64,000 nucleotides of DNA from assembly GCF_037038585.1 (NCBI RefSeq), contig NC_092560.1, positions 59,203,049 to 59,267,048 on the forward strand. The letters are read 5' to 3'. Position 1 is the stretch's first letter. Every line of letters begins with the position of its first letter. This DNA is from Patagioenas fasciata. Lineage: Eukaryota; Chordata; Aves; Columbiformes; Columbidae. The position numbers and the translations under genes are program-made. Shown here in pieces: positions 1 to 14,460 of the stretch. The notes below the pieces were generated by a model, which worked only from the letters and a program-made list of their open reading frames with translations, did not search any database and was not told where the DNA came from.

Positions 1-699
1 TTTGTAAGAGCTTACTCTGTAAGTAGTGACTCTTTTGTCTACATTCTCTCCAAAATAATTTCTTTTGCTGATGAAATATCAGCTGCAGTTATGCTTTCAG
101 GTTTTTTGAGTGTTTGCAGGGGGACAAAGACTATTCCTCCTATATAGTCCTTTGCAAACCTTACCATACTTCAGGTGTCAGGATAAATTTAATAGGAGAA
201 TTCATCCCAAATGTCCATTTCTGTGTTAAAAGATGATTTAGCATAAGAATATGATGTTTTGGGATTTTAGTATTTATTTGCATTCCCTATATGGCAGCCA
301 GGTTGGTAAGGAAGCTGACATTATTCTCAAAGTCTGTTTGATTGCATATGAAATTTAAAGTGCGGTTGAAGCTGTCTGGTTTTCATTTCCCCGCCTCCTT
401 CCCCCCCCCCCGCCTTTGGTAGAGGGGAATAAAACATCTCAGCTTATACGGGAGAAAAAAATTAAAACCAGGCAGAACCAGCCCCATTGTAAGCTTCACA
501 TGCAATCAAACGGCCTCGCAGGGAAACTCCCCTTCCTGGCTTCACTGCTGCCACTGGTGAACCACAATTAAAAAAAAAAAAAAAAAAGAAAATCACTTTT
601 TATACTCACTGCTTTCAAGCTAGACATTGACATGTGAACCAAAATCTTCTTTTTAGCTATTGCCCGGGAGGCCACCAAAGAATCCCAGCTGACCCCCTG

Positions 700-905
700 C
701 CATCAGAGTGAGTGATGGTCGGCTGCTGGTGTTGCAGCTCACTTCCCCCAAGCTGCCACCCTGAGAGATCCCACCATCCACCGTCGGTGTGAGTGACATT
801 AGCCCACTGGGCTTTGAAAGCACTTTTCAGGTCGGTCATCACGGAGAGATAGCTTCCTTCACACACACCATCAGGGTGAGTGACGTCAGGCCACTGGGGT
901 TTAAA
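700..905. repeat. Degenerate three-unit repeat, about 81-87 bp period
   Basis: The core GTGAGTGA recurs at 708-715, 789-796 and 876-883. Similar flanks surround it: CATCAG before copies 1 and 3, and a GCCCACTGGGCTTTGAAA or GGCCACTGGGGTTTAAAA block after copies 2 and 3. It is locally more GC-rich than its neighbourhood. Confidence 0.6.
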
Positions 906-3900
906 ATACAGACCCTCAGGCTTGCTAAGCTGACACTGCTGAGAAAACTGCTTTTATTGTTTTACATCAGCAGGGACCTCTTTGTCTTTTTTTGCATTGT
1001 TTACTTAGAAGCCAGCCTCCCCTTCCCTGACTCCCACCCCAGGCAATTACTAACATCTGTAGAGTAATTTCTACCTTTTTTTTTCTTTTTTCTTTTTCTT
1101 TTTCTTTTTCTTTTTTTTTTCCTTTTTTTTTTTTTTTTTTTTTCTGGAGGTAAAGCAGATTTTAGTCTTTGAATTTTTATAGCCATCTGCTTTCTCATAT
1201 GATTTTTGAAAGATCCTGGGTGTGCCTGAGTATTTGTTAGTGGGAGAGCCTTAAAATAATAAAAGGAAAGCAATTCTCAGAGATTCTTGTCTTTTTTAGC
1301 TGTCCAGGTCAGACACTCCTTGATCGATAATACTAATGATAGTCATTCTTCCTTCTTAGCTTTTCCTGAGGTTCCTGGAAAATTAAGACTTCAGCAAATG
1401 TTTCTCTCCACTATAGACAAAAGTATGTCTCTGGATGGTGCTTGGTCTTGCAATTCATGCTGCAAAAATTAAAGACTTCCCTCTGGTCAGCCATTGTGGA
1501 GATCTATACCTGAAATTTTGGATAATTTTTGAACCCTAAATTCAGATATTGAAATTGTAGAAGCTTTATAAAATAACAAATGGCATTCAGGATAAAAAAC
1601 CCTAAACGAGTTATTACGAGATAAAAATATTTGAAATTGACATTCTGTAATATTTCTGAAAACACTATGTCATAGAATAATATGTGTGGAGTAGAAGTAC
1701 CATTTTTCTGAACTCTATTTCCCTTCCACTCAAATGTAGAGAATGTTTCTTGATATATTACTGAAAGCAAGTTACTTTTTTTTTCAAATATTTATATATA
1801 AAGGACTCTAATTCCTTATGAGAACAGCAAACAGGTAAGCTAAAATAAATATGTGTATGTAAGAAAATAAATTCTGAGAAAGATTACTTTGTTAACATTT
1901 TATTTAAAGATATAAAACATTATTGAAGCTAACATCTGTTTGTCTGATGTGTGACTTTATTTTCTTTGTTCTGTGCAATTTGAAGCTCTTCTCTCACTGA
2001 TCTGATCTTCATTTGGATACATAAAATCATTTTGGAGTCAGACTTCACAGGAGGTACTGTGCAGAGTACTGTTGCTCTTTAAGATACATTTGATTGTTTA
2101 AGAGTCTTTCACTTCTTCAGCTTGCCTATTTTTGAATGGCATTGACTACAAATAGATACTGAACGGCACGAGTGTCTTTGAAGGAAGACACTTTTAATGC
2201 TTTTGAAAATATGTAACCAAAATATATTTTGATGGAGCAACTGGGCTGTCCAATAAAACATATTTGAAAATAATTTTATTTAGCCTTATGAGAACTGAAA
2301 TATATTAACGGTGCAATGCTAAATCAAACTGAGGTCCTTTCATGTTAACATGAAAGTAGTCTCTAGCAGTTACCACTATGAGATACTTCTGAGTACACTG
2401 CCGGCAAGGATGACAATTTGTCTTCCCTACTGAAGTTCTCAGCCTAAGTAATATCCTTAAAAATTAAGGTTGTTCCTACTCATAAAAGTTATTTTAAAGA
2501 TGCAGTTTTAATGGGCTTGATATCATTCTGTGGTAGTAAACACCACAAACAAGTTATGTATTTTGGGGGAGGGATGGGGTGTTAATTATTGTCCTGTTTG
2601 GAATAAGTCCCACCCCATTTTCATGTAAACGAGACTTTCAAGGCCAGCTGCTTGTTTCTGCCCCATATAAACTGAAGCAAGAACTGGAGCCCAGACTTCT
2701 GCAGTTCAGAACCACAGACGAAACTGGAAATCTATTAATAACTGCTGTGCTACAAAATTTGCAAGAGGTTTTAAGAAGTGCTTTTGCTTTTTCTCCTAAC
2801 TGTAGCAATCTGTATGTGATTTGCCATTATGCTGTTGTTTTCTTGACCAGACTGAAGAAAGCACTACTTCCAGCTCTTCTAGTGCTGTTTGGAGGAGTTT
2901 GTGTCTTGCCCTGAGGTTGCTAGTGTGCCGGCTGTCATACTAGCAGTGCACTCCAACTAGATCCCCTGTCTAGCATGATCTTGAAGCGGACAGTGTATAT
3001 GCAACACTGCGCAGTTTTGGGATTCCCCTGCCATGGAAATCCCCAGGCTTCCAGCTGCTCAGAAGGCTGACCATAGTATGCCTTGTGGGAGGTTTGATTC
3101 ATTTGCCACAGACCTAGCATGGCAAAACCTGTCTATTCAGAAATGAGAAGTTAGCCCCAAATGTCATGGGTTTGTTAAAAAAAAATAGGAAAAAAGAAAC
3201 CAAACTGCTTGGCTCCAGACATTTGGACCCTCTCGGCTTACTCAGTCTGCATATGCAAATTAACCTACAGAACCATGAACGATATTTTGGATCTTTGTTG
3301 TAAAATGAAAATTAAGTTTTCTTTTAAGTGCACAGCTTGAAAGTCTAAGATTCATGAGAGCTGCCAAAAAGTCTGTAGTATCTGCGACTGTCCATATAGA
3401 AATGAAAGATGGATGTCCCTATAGCAACTGGAATCTGAAATTAAGAGATTGCAAAAAGGAAGGCAGCAACCCAGTTGCATTATGCTTGCTTTGGCTCTGA
3501 GTACTTTGGATAAGAAATTGCAAGTTCTGTATCTGTCTGCCTTATGCACTGGCATGCTGGATCTGGAAGAGACCACACGTGTTATATTTCTGCATCTTCG
3601 GTATTTGGATGAAAGACATCAAAATCTTCTACCAAAATGCAGCATACTATACTTTAAATTTTGTTTGTGACCATCACTGTATTAGCTGCACCGGGAATCT
3701 TAGTTTTGGTGACACAATTAGTTTCTGCAAAAAGGACTGTAGTGCCAGGAAAATAATACGATTTCTGTAAAGCAGCTGTTGGAATTCTTAAGGATTAATG
3801 ATTCTGTTTCCATGGAGTGAATTACTGAAATATATATTGGCAGAATATTTTCCAAATAGAATATTTAGAAAATGTCCAGAAAAAAAAAAAAAATCAGAGT

Positions 3901-6199
3901 CATTTATAAGAGATGTTGAAAAATATGCTGGTTTTACTCAATACACTGGTCAAGGAACACTATGCTTTCCTCAAAATAACACCCAGTCAGGTTACATGCT
4001 TTTGGAATACAGTTTTTTAATACAGATGCTTCGCAATGGCAACCTTAGCTTGCCCACCACACATTTCCAAAAATGTGCTGTTACTTTTATGAATTAAGGC
4101 ACATGACTGCATATTCACAATAATTATCTCTTTTTCTCTTCTTCTCTAAATTGCTGTCTATGAACTCTTTTTTTACTGGTTAAATCACAGTGACACTAGT
4201 AATACACATTTTTATACTTGCTAAGATACTGTAGCCTATATAAAATGAATCACAAAAATGAAGTTCTGAAAAAGGTTGTTTACTTACGTATGTTTCTCAG
4301 TATAGTTTTTTTTTTTTTTCTAAAGGCCTGAGCTCTGCTTTGTTATTAGTAGTATACACGGTTGATTATGAAATTGTCATTCTGGTTGTCATGCAATTTC
4401 TGTTGCATAACATAATTTGTCTGGATGATTTTTAAAAGTGCTATACATTAGTAGTTTCACTCTATTTGCATTATCTAATTACATAAGGTTAGGACTACAA
4501 ATACCATGAGATGTCTACTTACAAAAAAGAGTTATGTTCCTTATTTTGGAGAGAATAGCTTGATGTGCTACCAAGTAGAACATCAGAGGTCTTAAAATGA
4601 AATGATAAATTGTTGGCTTGTTTGAAAATCTGGGGAGAATGGAATGGTTCTGCTCTATGCCACTAAAAGAAGACTTATATCCAACAGGAAAGTGGCAAAG
4701 CAAAAGTGACATGAATTCCCTGTCAAATGAAAATGAACTATTATTTTGCAACAAATCATTTAAATTAAAACAATTCCCTAGACATATAAATAAAATATAA
4801 TGATAATAAAAATAGCTCATGCAGTCCTTTTTTAATTTGGGGTCACTTTTTATTCCATTTTCTGTGACGTTTTCTTGACTAAATTGTTGTTGTTTTGGTT
4901 TTGTATCAGATTTAGTTTTCACCAGAGGCAGTTGTATTGCAACACAACAAAAAAACACAGAAATAATTTTATGTTTCATCTGAAGTAGAAACTGTAAGAA
5001 ACAAATAGGTCTTTTGCATCCAGTTCAGTATTCCTGGTGAGTTTAATTTTAGCTAATACAAATAGTAAAGTTATTCATACTTGTGCTTTTCCACTTGGAT
5101 ATTAACATGTAAATCAGAGAGAATCTAACTCATCTCTGTGTTGTACAAGCAAGGTTCTTTCATAGAAAAGGCTGTATAATCATTACTTTTTTCTTCTTGC
5201 TCATCAGTGAAACAGCTAAGCATTTGCTAGATGAATCGTCATGTGAAATTACCTCATCTTGGCCCTTTTCTAATTTTATCTATATATTTATTATTATTCT
5301 CCTTACCTCTCTTCCCACAGTTATTCAGACCTTTAAGCTTTACATTAGCAATTACCTCTTTCTTTGAGTCATTTTTTTCAAAATAATCATTTTGGAGAGA
5401 TTATGTCATTCCATGAACAAAGCAGAAACAATTTTAAATGAGAGAGACTTTGTCAAAGAGATTTGTAATCTCTGCTTTGTGTATTCTTCTTGTCAATTTG
5501 AAAGTGTCATAAAAAGCCCTTCTTTGAGGTTATTTTTTCATATATTTTCCATTCTATACTCTTGAAATGCAGGGGGAAAAAGACAGAAAATGGAATACTG
5601 TAATTTATGTTTTCCCCCTGTTTCATAAACAGCAGGGTAAATACTGCTATAGGTATCATATTTCTTTCTTTCTACTTTGTTTGCCATGTGAGACTTTGAA
5701 GACCCTTCCTCTTTCTCACTTTCTATTTTTCTCATAAGAAGGTGAAGGCTAGTAATATTACAAGAGGGTAATGGATTTCCTGTACACATGTACATGTCAG
5801 TGGTCATAGAAATTGTGACTAAAATGACAGATACAGTAAGTGTCCTTCAGGGTCTTTTATTACTTTACATTTAGGTCACAAACTGTATTTCCCAGGCTAT
5901 CATTCTAGGATGAGCCTGTCTTACAATGTAAATGTTAGTTTAGCTCTTTCAGAGCACTGGCTTTGTAGCAGCATTGAATTAAGAGTTTGGTTTGACTGTT
6001 GTCTCATCAGGTTGAAAGTTTTCCATTACGACTCAGGATTCTGTATTCAGATTCTTTTGTTGAACACTTAAAGGGTTTTGCAGTGATAGCTTCTCAACAC
6101 TAAGAATGGAAACAAGAAAATTTTAGTAGAAATTGTTGAATGAAAGTTACTGTGCTTCTAAATCATGTTTCTAGAAACAGTGGCAAGGTTTAATAGTCT
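906..6199. other. Intergenic, downstream of FST
   Basis: AT-rich DNA with short homopolymer runs. No coding potential, RNA gene or recognisable transposon was seen apart from the T-rich tract listed. Confidence 0.7.
1075..1144. repeat. Pyrimidine-rich low-complexity tract (TTTTC-like, then T run)
   Basis: About 70 bases of T with interspersed C. A Lys/Arg-rich open frame on the minus strand here is a by-product of the repeat. Confidence 0.9.
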
Positions 6200-6480
6200 T
6201 GTTAACCAAGAATATACAGGGACTGAAAGGGATCTTCTGGCACATCCAGTCTCCTCATATTTCAGGCAACCAAATCAATTCGTAAAGTTCCATCTTAAGA
6301 GGTTCTAGGCTAATTTTGCCCCATTGCTCCTTCTGGAAGACTACTCAAGAACTTCATTGCTTTTCTATCCTGTCTTGGGATTGTGTTTAACTTGTAGTAT
6401 GTCTAGGTCACACAGTTGTCTTGTATCATTTTTAGTCCCTCGGTCTGGAGTCTCCTCTTTTCTGCTGTAACTTACTTATG
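6200..6480 (-). mobile_element. Ancient CR1/L3-like fragment, antisense
   Basis: It starts with GGGACTGAAAGGGATCTTCT and continues with weak similarity to the antisense CR1 tail, including CTCCTCTTTTCTGCTGTAAC near 6450. It is heavily diverged and could extend to about 6700. Confidence 0.5.
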
Positions 6481-9400
6481 ATCAATGTCATTAGTTCTTT
6501 GTGGGTAGTACTTGTATCTTCATCTGTATTGACCATATACCTAACATTTGTTATCAACATGTCTATGCTTGGATTTTGTGTCAATATTAACAAATATATT
6601 AAACAACATGTTTAAGGAGCACTCTGGTCTGATGCTTCATTTCTCAGGACTACTTGTGATCATCTCCCCTTTCTGGCTATATTTTTACCTGCTTTACCAT
6701 TCTTCCAGTAAGCCTCAGCTTCTTCTAGCATAACTAAGAGTTTCCTTTATGGTGCTATAACACAATTTTGCTGATGCCCAAGTGGATTATCTCTATTGCA
6801 TTTCCGTTGTCTGAAAATACGTTATCTGACCAGAGAATGTCAGGATCTGACCACACAGTGACAGTGTGTCAGTATGACAAAATTTACGTCTAGCATTTTA
6901 CTCATCTCTTTTTGGCTTTTTTTTTTTTTTAATTATTATTGCCTTCTGCTATGAAGTTTTGCACATTCTGAGGGTCACCCTAGAAAGCCCATAGCTGCTT
7001 GTATCCGTTTCCTGGCCTTTCTCAAAAACAGACGCAATGCTATCTATTCTCTGATCAGAGAGTGTCATTATAGATAATAATCTTATCTATAGAACTTATC
7101 TATGGAACCTGAAGCTTCTTCTGCCAGATCTTGAAGAACCAAGAATTACGAGTTAGAGATTTCCCAAAATGTCATTCAGTTCTGCCATTTGCTTTGTCAA
7201 CCAGCTGAAATATGTGAGACAGAAACTAAACATTGCTTACTAATGGAAAAAGACAGCTTTGGGATGTCTGCAACTGCAAATATCAGTGAAAGTTTAAATA
7301 CCTTCATGCAAAAATAAGCTCCAAACTCAGGCTTCCTAGGGAATGTTTTTATTGGAAGTTGATTCTAGCCTAGTACAATTTTATTCTTGTTTTTGTATTA
7401 TTCATTCCCTTTTTGACAACTCGCCAAGTCATGCTTTTTCCTGGCATAGGTCATCCTCCTTTTTATAGCAAAAGTAGGTGGATAGGAGTCAGCATAAAGA
7501 AATCACAAAAGGTCCTTTATATTTCCCTATAATTCTACCTAAATATTTGGAGGAATGTTGTATTTCTTTGTAGTATCCTAGGCACCTGTTGTGCCTGTCA
7601 CCAGTTCCTGACAATAGGTTTCCATAATTAGAATACAATTACCATGTAGCCTGTCCAAAGATTACTTGAAGACCTCTTGCAAACCTAATGGCTTATGTTT
7701 TCCAGCAGATAAATCCCGCATCTTTATGGATTTTGATTGCAAACCACTACAAAAAAAGATCCCTGTTGATATGCAGGGTGGCTGTAGTAATCTTTCATAA
7801 CTTCCACCTTTTTAATCTTATTTTTTATAATCAGAAAAAATATCATTAAAAAAATATGTGTCATATTATTTTATTTAAAGAGCATAATTTCTAGGGATGT
7901 ATGTGACTTCGCTGGTAAAGGACTTCTTGACTCTATCTTTTAAGCATGTACATGCAGTCTAGGTACCTTGATGGAAGTAGAGATGAGGTCAGAAAAGGCA
8001 ACTGGCCACAAATCCTCATGTCAATAGAAAAACAGCACAGTCTTTTCTTCCTCCATGCACGGGCCAAGTAAGGTAGATCAAGACTTTATTTTCAGATCAT
8101 AAAATATTTTTATAACAGATGTCTTTAGTTGCAATTAGGTCTGCTGGATTAATTAATGAATCTTTGCAAATCACACCACTAAAATTAGCCTCAGAAATGC
8201 AACAGTCAGTATTTTGTAGTTTCCTCGTGCCTTTCTCACTGCTTACGTTTATGTTGCCAGAGCCTGGATTTCTCTTTTACCAAGGCTGGTTGCCCATTTC
8301 CTCTTCAGTGAAAATCTAAGCTGAAATCATCAAAGTGCTGGTGGCTACCTATGTCTGTCAAACAGTTCCACCAAAGATGGAAACTTCTTCCAACGGAAAA
8401 TGTAGAAAACAGCTCATCTTATTGCAAGGGGAAAAGAAAAAAAAAAAAAAAGAGTGAATCTTCTGATGAATGTCAATCTTTGCACAAAGAAAGGAGCATA
8501 GCTCTCACGTGTGGAGGAGTAATACTGCAGTGGGTTCCTGGGCTAACGTGTATGCTCAGGTGCAAATTTCTCCAGCTGACATCGCAGTGAAGGGTCAGAA
8601 GATGTGGTTTCATTGCTTGCTGTTTTCCTCGCCCCTCGATCCCTCCGGCTAGTGGATCAACCTGGGACCTGCTAACTAAGTCTGTAAAATCCTAATGGTG
8701 ACAAGACAATTATCTTACTGCTCTGAAGTATGAAGGTAAGAGCATTGAGTCTGCTTAGTCACTTTTGGAAAACTAGGGTGCTTTCTCTCCTTGAGGATGC
8801 TACAATCAGGTAGCTTTTAATTACCTGCTGCAAAATCAACTTTCTGGAATAAAAACAAAGGCACACAAGCATCTGTGATGTAACTCCTCTTACTTGCTTG
8901 CTAAGACTAGTAGTCCAGCTGGCTATTTTAATATGATTTATTGTTGTGCATTCTTCCTTTTTTTCTGACTTTTACTGATGTATTTTGGTATTTACTTTAA
9001 CCTTGTAAAAATTCTGCAATCCTTTCTAAAACAGAGCTTCATGATTTATCTGTATTTAGTAGGTCAGATAACTTGTTCTCATGCAAACAGATCAGTGACA
9101 TACAAGAAAGGAAATGTGAGTTATCTGCCCACATCCCATGGTTTAGATAGCATCTCAGACTGTGCTATGCACCTCGGATATTCCTAGTGATATCAGGAAC
9201 CCACAAGGTGTGCCCAACAGTGCTTCATTCCTTCTCATTCCTTGCTTTGGTCTGCCTAGCTATGTTTGTGCAGACAGCAGTGTTTTAATTTAAGCATGAA
9301 AGAAATTATTCTAAGCAATTATTTACTGAGACTGTCTCTGCTCTTGAAGTAACATGTTGATTCCATGTACCATTGAGACTGTATTATGTAGTTCATTACT

Positions 9401-12400
9401 CAGAATATCAAGACAGAATTGCCTAATAAGAGAAACATGAGACAAGATGATTTGCATAGCTCAGTTGAACTTCGCAGTTTGCATTTCTGAGCAGGAGAAA
9501 ATGCCAAGATTCCATAAGGCAACTACTTATTCCAAATCTGGCATTTCTCCTATTCAGAAACACAGATTGTGAAGTTCACTCAAGTTACTCAAATCAATCA
9601 ATTTTTTTCCCCGGGTGTTTTAATAAGAAGCACATTTTCTGTTATTAGTGTTTTACTTGTATACTATTTGCGTATTAAGATACTAATTGAGTATATGCAC
9701 TTACCTGCTGTGTCTCTTTCCTGATTCTCCAAGAAAAATCTCTGTAGAACGTTTAAAGGAGTAAGGAACATAGACAGGTTGATACATGTGTGCCTTTGCT
9801 AGACAATTAAGATGAGTATCATGCACGGCTCATTTGTGGCTTTGTCTTATGTCATTCCCTCGCTTGCAAGTTATACAAGCAATTGCTAGACCATATAAAC
9901 AAGGGGTTTCACATATACAGCACATAAATCTGACTTGAAGGCTATGTGAATAATATGGACCAGTGACTCTAGGTCCTGGTACTAACTGGGATAGCAAGCT
10001 CTGTATGACTAGCTCTTTTGATCTTCTGACTATATTAACTGTGTTCTTCTTGGGGACGATCCTTGGCCTGTGTGAATCCCTGAAATATAACTTTGACTTG
10101 TGGGAGACAGGTAGTTGGCCTGAGACAAAACTATGCCAGGAACCTTGATACCCATTTTGTGCTGCACTCGCACACCTGTGCTGTGGACGGGCTGAGCTTA
10201 TCAGTGCAGTGTTATCAGAAGATTTTGTTGTATCCCTCCCTGCCTGAGGATAACAATCAGGATCCCTTTCTGGCTTAGTAATCTAAGCCCCAACCCGTCT
10301 CTCTGTACCAAACCCAATGGCTCAGGGCTACTTGCCTTCATGTAAGTGGTGGAAGGGCAAAAAACTCCACCTCTTTCCTCACCCTAGGTGTATTTATTGG
10401 CAGCAATGGGGAGATGGGAGAAAGAATGTATGTAAAGGTGGGTCTGTCTAACGTCCCTTATGAAAATAAGCAATCATCCCCCCATGAAGGCTTTAAATTA
10501 TCTATGATTTGCAGTTTCTGCAAAACCCAAGAAATCTTTGAGGATTCTGTGCATGTGACAGTGCAGCCAGTCTGCCCTAGACAGCACATTAGGTGATTGT
10601 GTGTGCAAGCATTTTACCATGAACTGTTCAAAAATTGACCTTAAATGTTTTACCTTCTTTTTAGAAAAGGCGAGGATTTCACAATGACAGACATATTCAA
10701 CTCTTCCTCTTCTCTGGATCAGATGTATCAAAATATGGGATTTTTTTCATTTATTTGCATCATCAGAACAAAGAGTGAGAACATAGGTTCTGGTCTCAAT
10801 ACATGTTGTTGAGTATTTTACAAGACTATAATAAAAGCTTATTTGATATGTTCTTAAATGATTTGCTACTGTAGTGAAAAACATAACTATTAACACTTTA
10901 TAAGCAGCTGTGGCTACTTGCTCCTGTGAAAAAGCAAATCCCAAATGTCAGCTTGGTTTCTGTGGTTCTTGAGAAAATAGCATATTCAAGTTTGGTTAGT
11001 TTTGCTAACATGATTATGTTTGCTAGCAGTGCAATATTTTTCATCATCCTAACTGTGCTTCACACTGCCCTACCACAGATGTAGGCATGCTGGCACTTTT
11101 GCTGAAGATACGACTCTTGCTTCACTGACCAGAAGGAGGATATACCTTTAAAATACGTTTAAACTAGAAATACCATTTCTAGATGAGGGGAATGATTGCC
11201 CTGTGTGGGACTAATAAAAAGGGATGTTCTTAAGTGCAGACAAGGTTTCATTTTGATAAACACAAAACAGGTCTGAATAGATGAAGTCCTCTCTGCTTGG
11301 CAGTCAGCCCTGCTGACTCTTAGGACTTTATCATGTTTTTTCAGTATTTGATTTTGTTTTATTTCTTAAAATCCTCAAGTTCTTGCTTAATGTGAGTGCA
11401 TAGAAGTCTGTAGTTCATATTAGACTGTATTTCTGTTATACCATTTGTAATTGTGGAGAAAAAGCTTGAAAATGCTCTTACAATCCCTGCTTTTAACACA
11501 GCAAATAGAAGGGTCTGAAATATGCAGTATTTTAAAATATTGTTAAATTTCATGTTCTTTCTTTCTGAGACCTCCCCTTTTTATAGTTTTGATAATAATG
11601 GCTTCTATAAATTTTATTTGCCTGCGTTGATTTGAGATGTGTTTGATTTCATTTACTGAAATGTTTAGGCAAACATGCATAAGATGTACTTTTTAATAGG
11701 ACTGCATACATTAGAAAAATATTTTCTGCTCAAAATCATGGCCATTTCCTTTTTGGAAACATATTACAATAGGTACACTTATTGTTTTAGATGTACTTTA
11801 TGAACTAAAACTGAGAAGTTGAGCTCTGTGCAGAGTATTGGTTATTAACATTCTTAAATTAGTACAAGCACAAGATATCCCACAATTTTGTTAAAATAAA
11901 TAGTGCCCATGAGCCTCCTCAGATGTGGTATCAAGAAGGAGCTTTCTGCCTGTATGTTAACATCTGTTAATTCAGAGATCTAAATGTGAAATCCAGCACT
12001 CAGGGACACCAGGTGGATATCTAATACTCACTGAGGAATCTGGGCTTCATAAACCATTGTATGGATTATTCACAGCCATGCATTTTTTCCCTGCTTGTGA
12101 CAGAAAAAATATGGGTGAAATATTTCCATCAATAATTAATTCTGGAATAAATCAATGCAAGTTACTAATAAATGAGAAACAGAGACATGTCACTGCCAAA
12201 AATCAGCTGTTAATGCATCTTCACTTACTGAAATGGCATACTGCATATCACAAATGTTCTGTTACTAACTACAAAATATTTCTCTAGCTGAAAGTCAGGA
12301 ATATTGTCCACCTCTACTGTGAAAGCTGTAGTCATAGCACAGTATAATGTAAGACTGGAATAAATGCACATAGGGCATGAGAAATAAGGAGACAGAACTC

Positions 12401-12584
12401 TTTATGTCTACTTTTAATCACTATTAGAAGTATTTACATGATTTAGGAGCCTAAGACCTCAATTCACTTGTCCACACATAGGGATCTTGTTCCATTTAAA
12501 ACTCATTAGGTTATCACGTGCTTCCTTGTGGGGCTGTCAGACCAACAGGGATATGCTAGGGTGCCTGAAGTGGGACTAGATGAG

Positions 12585-12632
12585 TGTGTACTGGCAACTG
12601 TGTGTACTGGAACCAGTGTGTACTGGAACCTT
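12585..12632. repeat. Three-copy 16-bp tandem repeat
   Basis: TGTGTACTGG starts at 12585, 12601 and 12617, each followed by a six-base spacer (CAACTG, AACCAG, AACCTT). Confidence 0.85.
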
Positions 12633-13292
12633 AAACCTTTGAAGCCCAGGCTAAATTCAAACTTAGGATCTCTTATTGAAGAATCTGTCTGTGCCACTTC
12701 TTCTGAAGGATGGAGTTAAACTTTGTATTTTCTTCAAAGTGGCTTGCTCAACATACTGAGCCTTGCCTTAACCAGACATTCTTGTTCCTTGCCCAAAGTT
12801 CATGCAGGTGGTGAGGAACTCCACCTCCCATTGTAACACTGCGGAGTTGAGTTGGGCGAAACCAGTGAAGTTGACTCCATCCCACAATGATGCCCTGGTG
12901 GCAAGATCATTCTCCTGAAAAATGGCAAAGGTGAGTTTGATTTCTTCAGGCCAAGGATTGTCAGGGAAGTGCTGTAATCACTACACAGCAGCTACCAATG
13001 GATATTTTAGAGAAAATGATGGATATGTCTTCACTATGTAATGGGCCTGATCTTTTCAAGATGTAGTACTCACAATTCTTAATTTAATTCTCAAATCTCT
13101 GTGTGCCTGAGACCTTTACTTGAATCTGTCAGTAAATCACTCAGAAATGAGACTTAAGACTCCGAGAAATATATGCACTGTTAAAAACTTTATCCCTCAG
13201 CAGTGATAAAACTCACCATCCACATAGGGGTCTCACCTAGTAGCACAACATCAGTGCTTCCCAAAGTTTTCCCTTAACAGCCCTACATCCAG

Positions 13293-13354
13293 GGTCACAA
13301 CCCCACTTTCATTTTCACTTCCAGGCTTGCGGGCCCCAAGTGGGGTCATGATCC
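13293..13354. repeat. Imperfect inverted repeat, possible DNA transposon remnant
   Basis: GGTCACAACCCCACT at 13293-13307 and AGTGGGGTCATGATCC at 13339-13354 are near-complementary. The wording resembles decayed DNA-transposon sequence in amniotes, but the family is not identified. Confidence 0.35.
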
Positions 13355-14218
13355 TAACTTGGCAACTGCTCTATAACACATTGAAAAAATTAACATACCA
13401 GCCGGTAAATACATCAGCAAAACAAACCCATCCAGTCTACCCAAGACCCTCTGCAGTCTGCCATCCCTAGAGGCCTTACCTATTAAACATAGGGTTTCAA
13501 AACTGTGTATCTACTTGCAAGCTCACATACTGCTTTGGGTATACCATTGTCTATAATCATCCTTTGTGCTATTTAGCTAAGTTGGGTGTTGACAAATATG
13601 TGCTAACACTTCTGAAAATATGACTGTCTTTTTCTTGCTCGTTCATACATTGGAGGTGCTGCTTGGATTTATTATTTACTCATAATAGAGTTCACAGTAA
13701 TTGTGTGTCAGAAACAAGATCTGGAGAGTCTGCTGTTCCCATAGCTGGAACAACACATACATATCTGCTCAAACAGCAGTGTAAATTGTATTGTTCTTAG
13801 CAATTAATCACTTACACTCTATTTTATCAACTTAACTCCTACTGGTTTTTACCCTCTTCTCCCATATTCTTCCTCCATTGTCTTTGGTGCTCCTTTCCTT
13901 CTGTCTCTCCCACTTCATTTTTTAATATCTTCTCCAGAAGTGCCAAGTTTGGTTATGGAGATGCTGCTGCAAAAGTTCCTACTTACCTTGCAGAATGTTC
14001 TACCACTAGAATTCAAAGAGCTTTGCACAGGTTGCAAAAGCACACAAATTACGAAATCTTAATATCTTCATTTTATGATGGGGAGATCATAACAGTGTTC
14101 TAGCAAGGTCTGTTACTCACAATCACCAAAAAGTCAGCGTCAGAGAAAAAGATGAATCTCCCATTTCATGCGTCCAATGGTGGACTCCAAGCAACGTGGT
14201 TAGTTACCACGAAATTTA

Positions 14219-14232
14219 CCAGTAGATGGCAC
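14219..14232 (+). promoter_or_regulatory. CTCF-type motif, forward
   Basis: CCAGTAGATGGCAC matches the CTCF core pattern CCASYAGRKGGCRS at every position. Confidence 0.45.
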
Positions 14233-14423
14233 TTCAACATTCATGGCTTTGCTTATATATCTGACAGGCTGATAAAAATGGGGTTCTTGTCTGCAGTTCT
14301 TCACAAATGACTTTTAGCATATTTTTTTTCTCTTTGGTCTTGGACCCTTTTCCTGGGATCTTTACTCTGCCCTTCTCTTTTTTTTTATTTTCTGTGCTGT
14401 GACATGTTTCTGTTGCTTTTCTT

Positions 14424-14460
14424 CTTTTTTTTTTTTCTTTCTTTTTTTTTTTTTTTCCCC
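14424..14460. repeat. T-rich pyrimidine tract
   Basis: A run of T with a few C, part of a longer pyrimidine-rich region from about 14330 to 14470. Confidence 0.85.

Noticed and set aside
1001-1273. A Lys/Arg-rich 90-codon minus-strand frame
   Set aside because: It is the translation of a T-rich low-complexity tract.
4515-4979. A 154-codon minus-strand open frame, the longest outside CR1 and the CpG islands
   Set aside because: Composition matches AT-rich intergenic DNA, no domain, no splice or promoter context.
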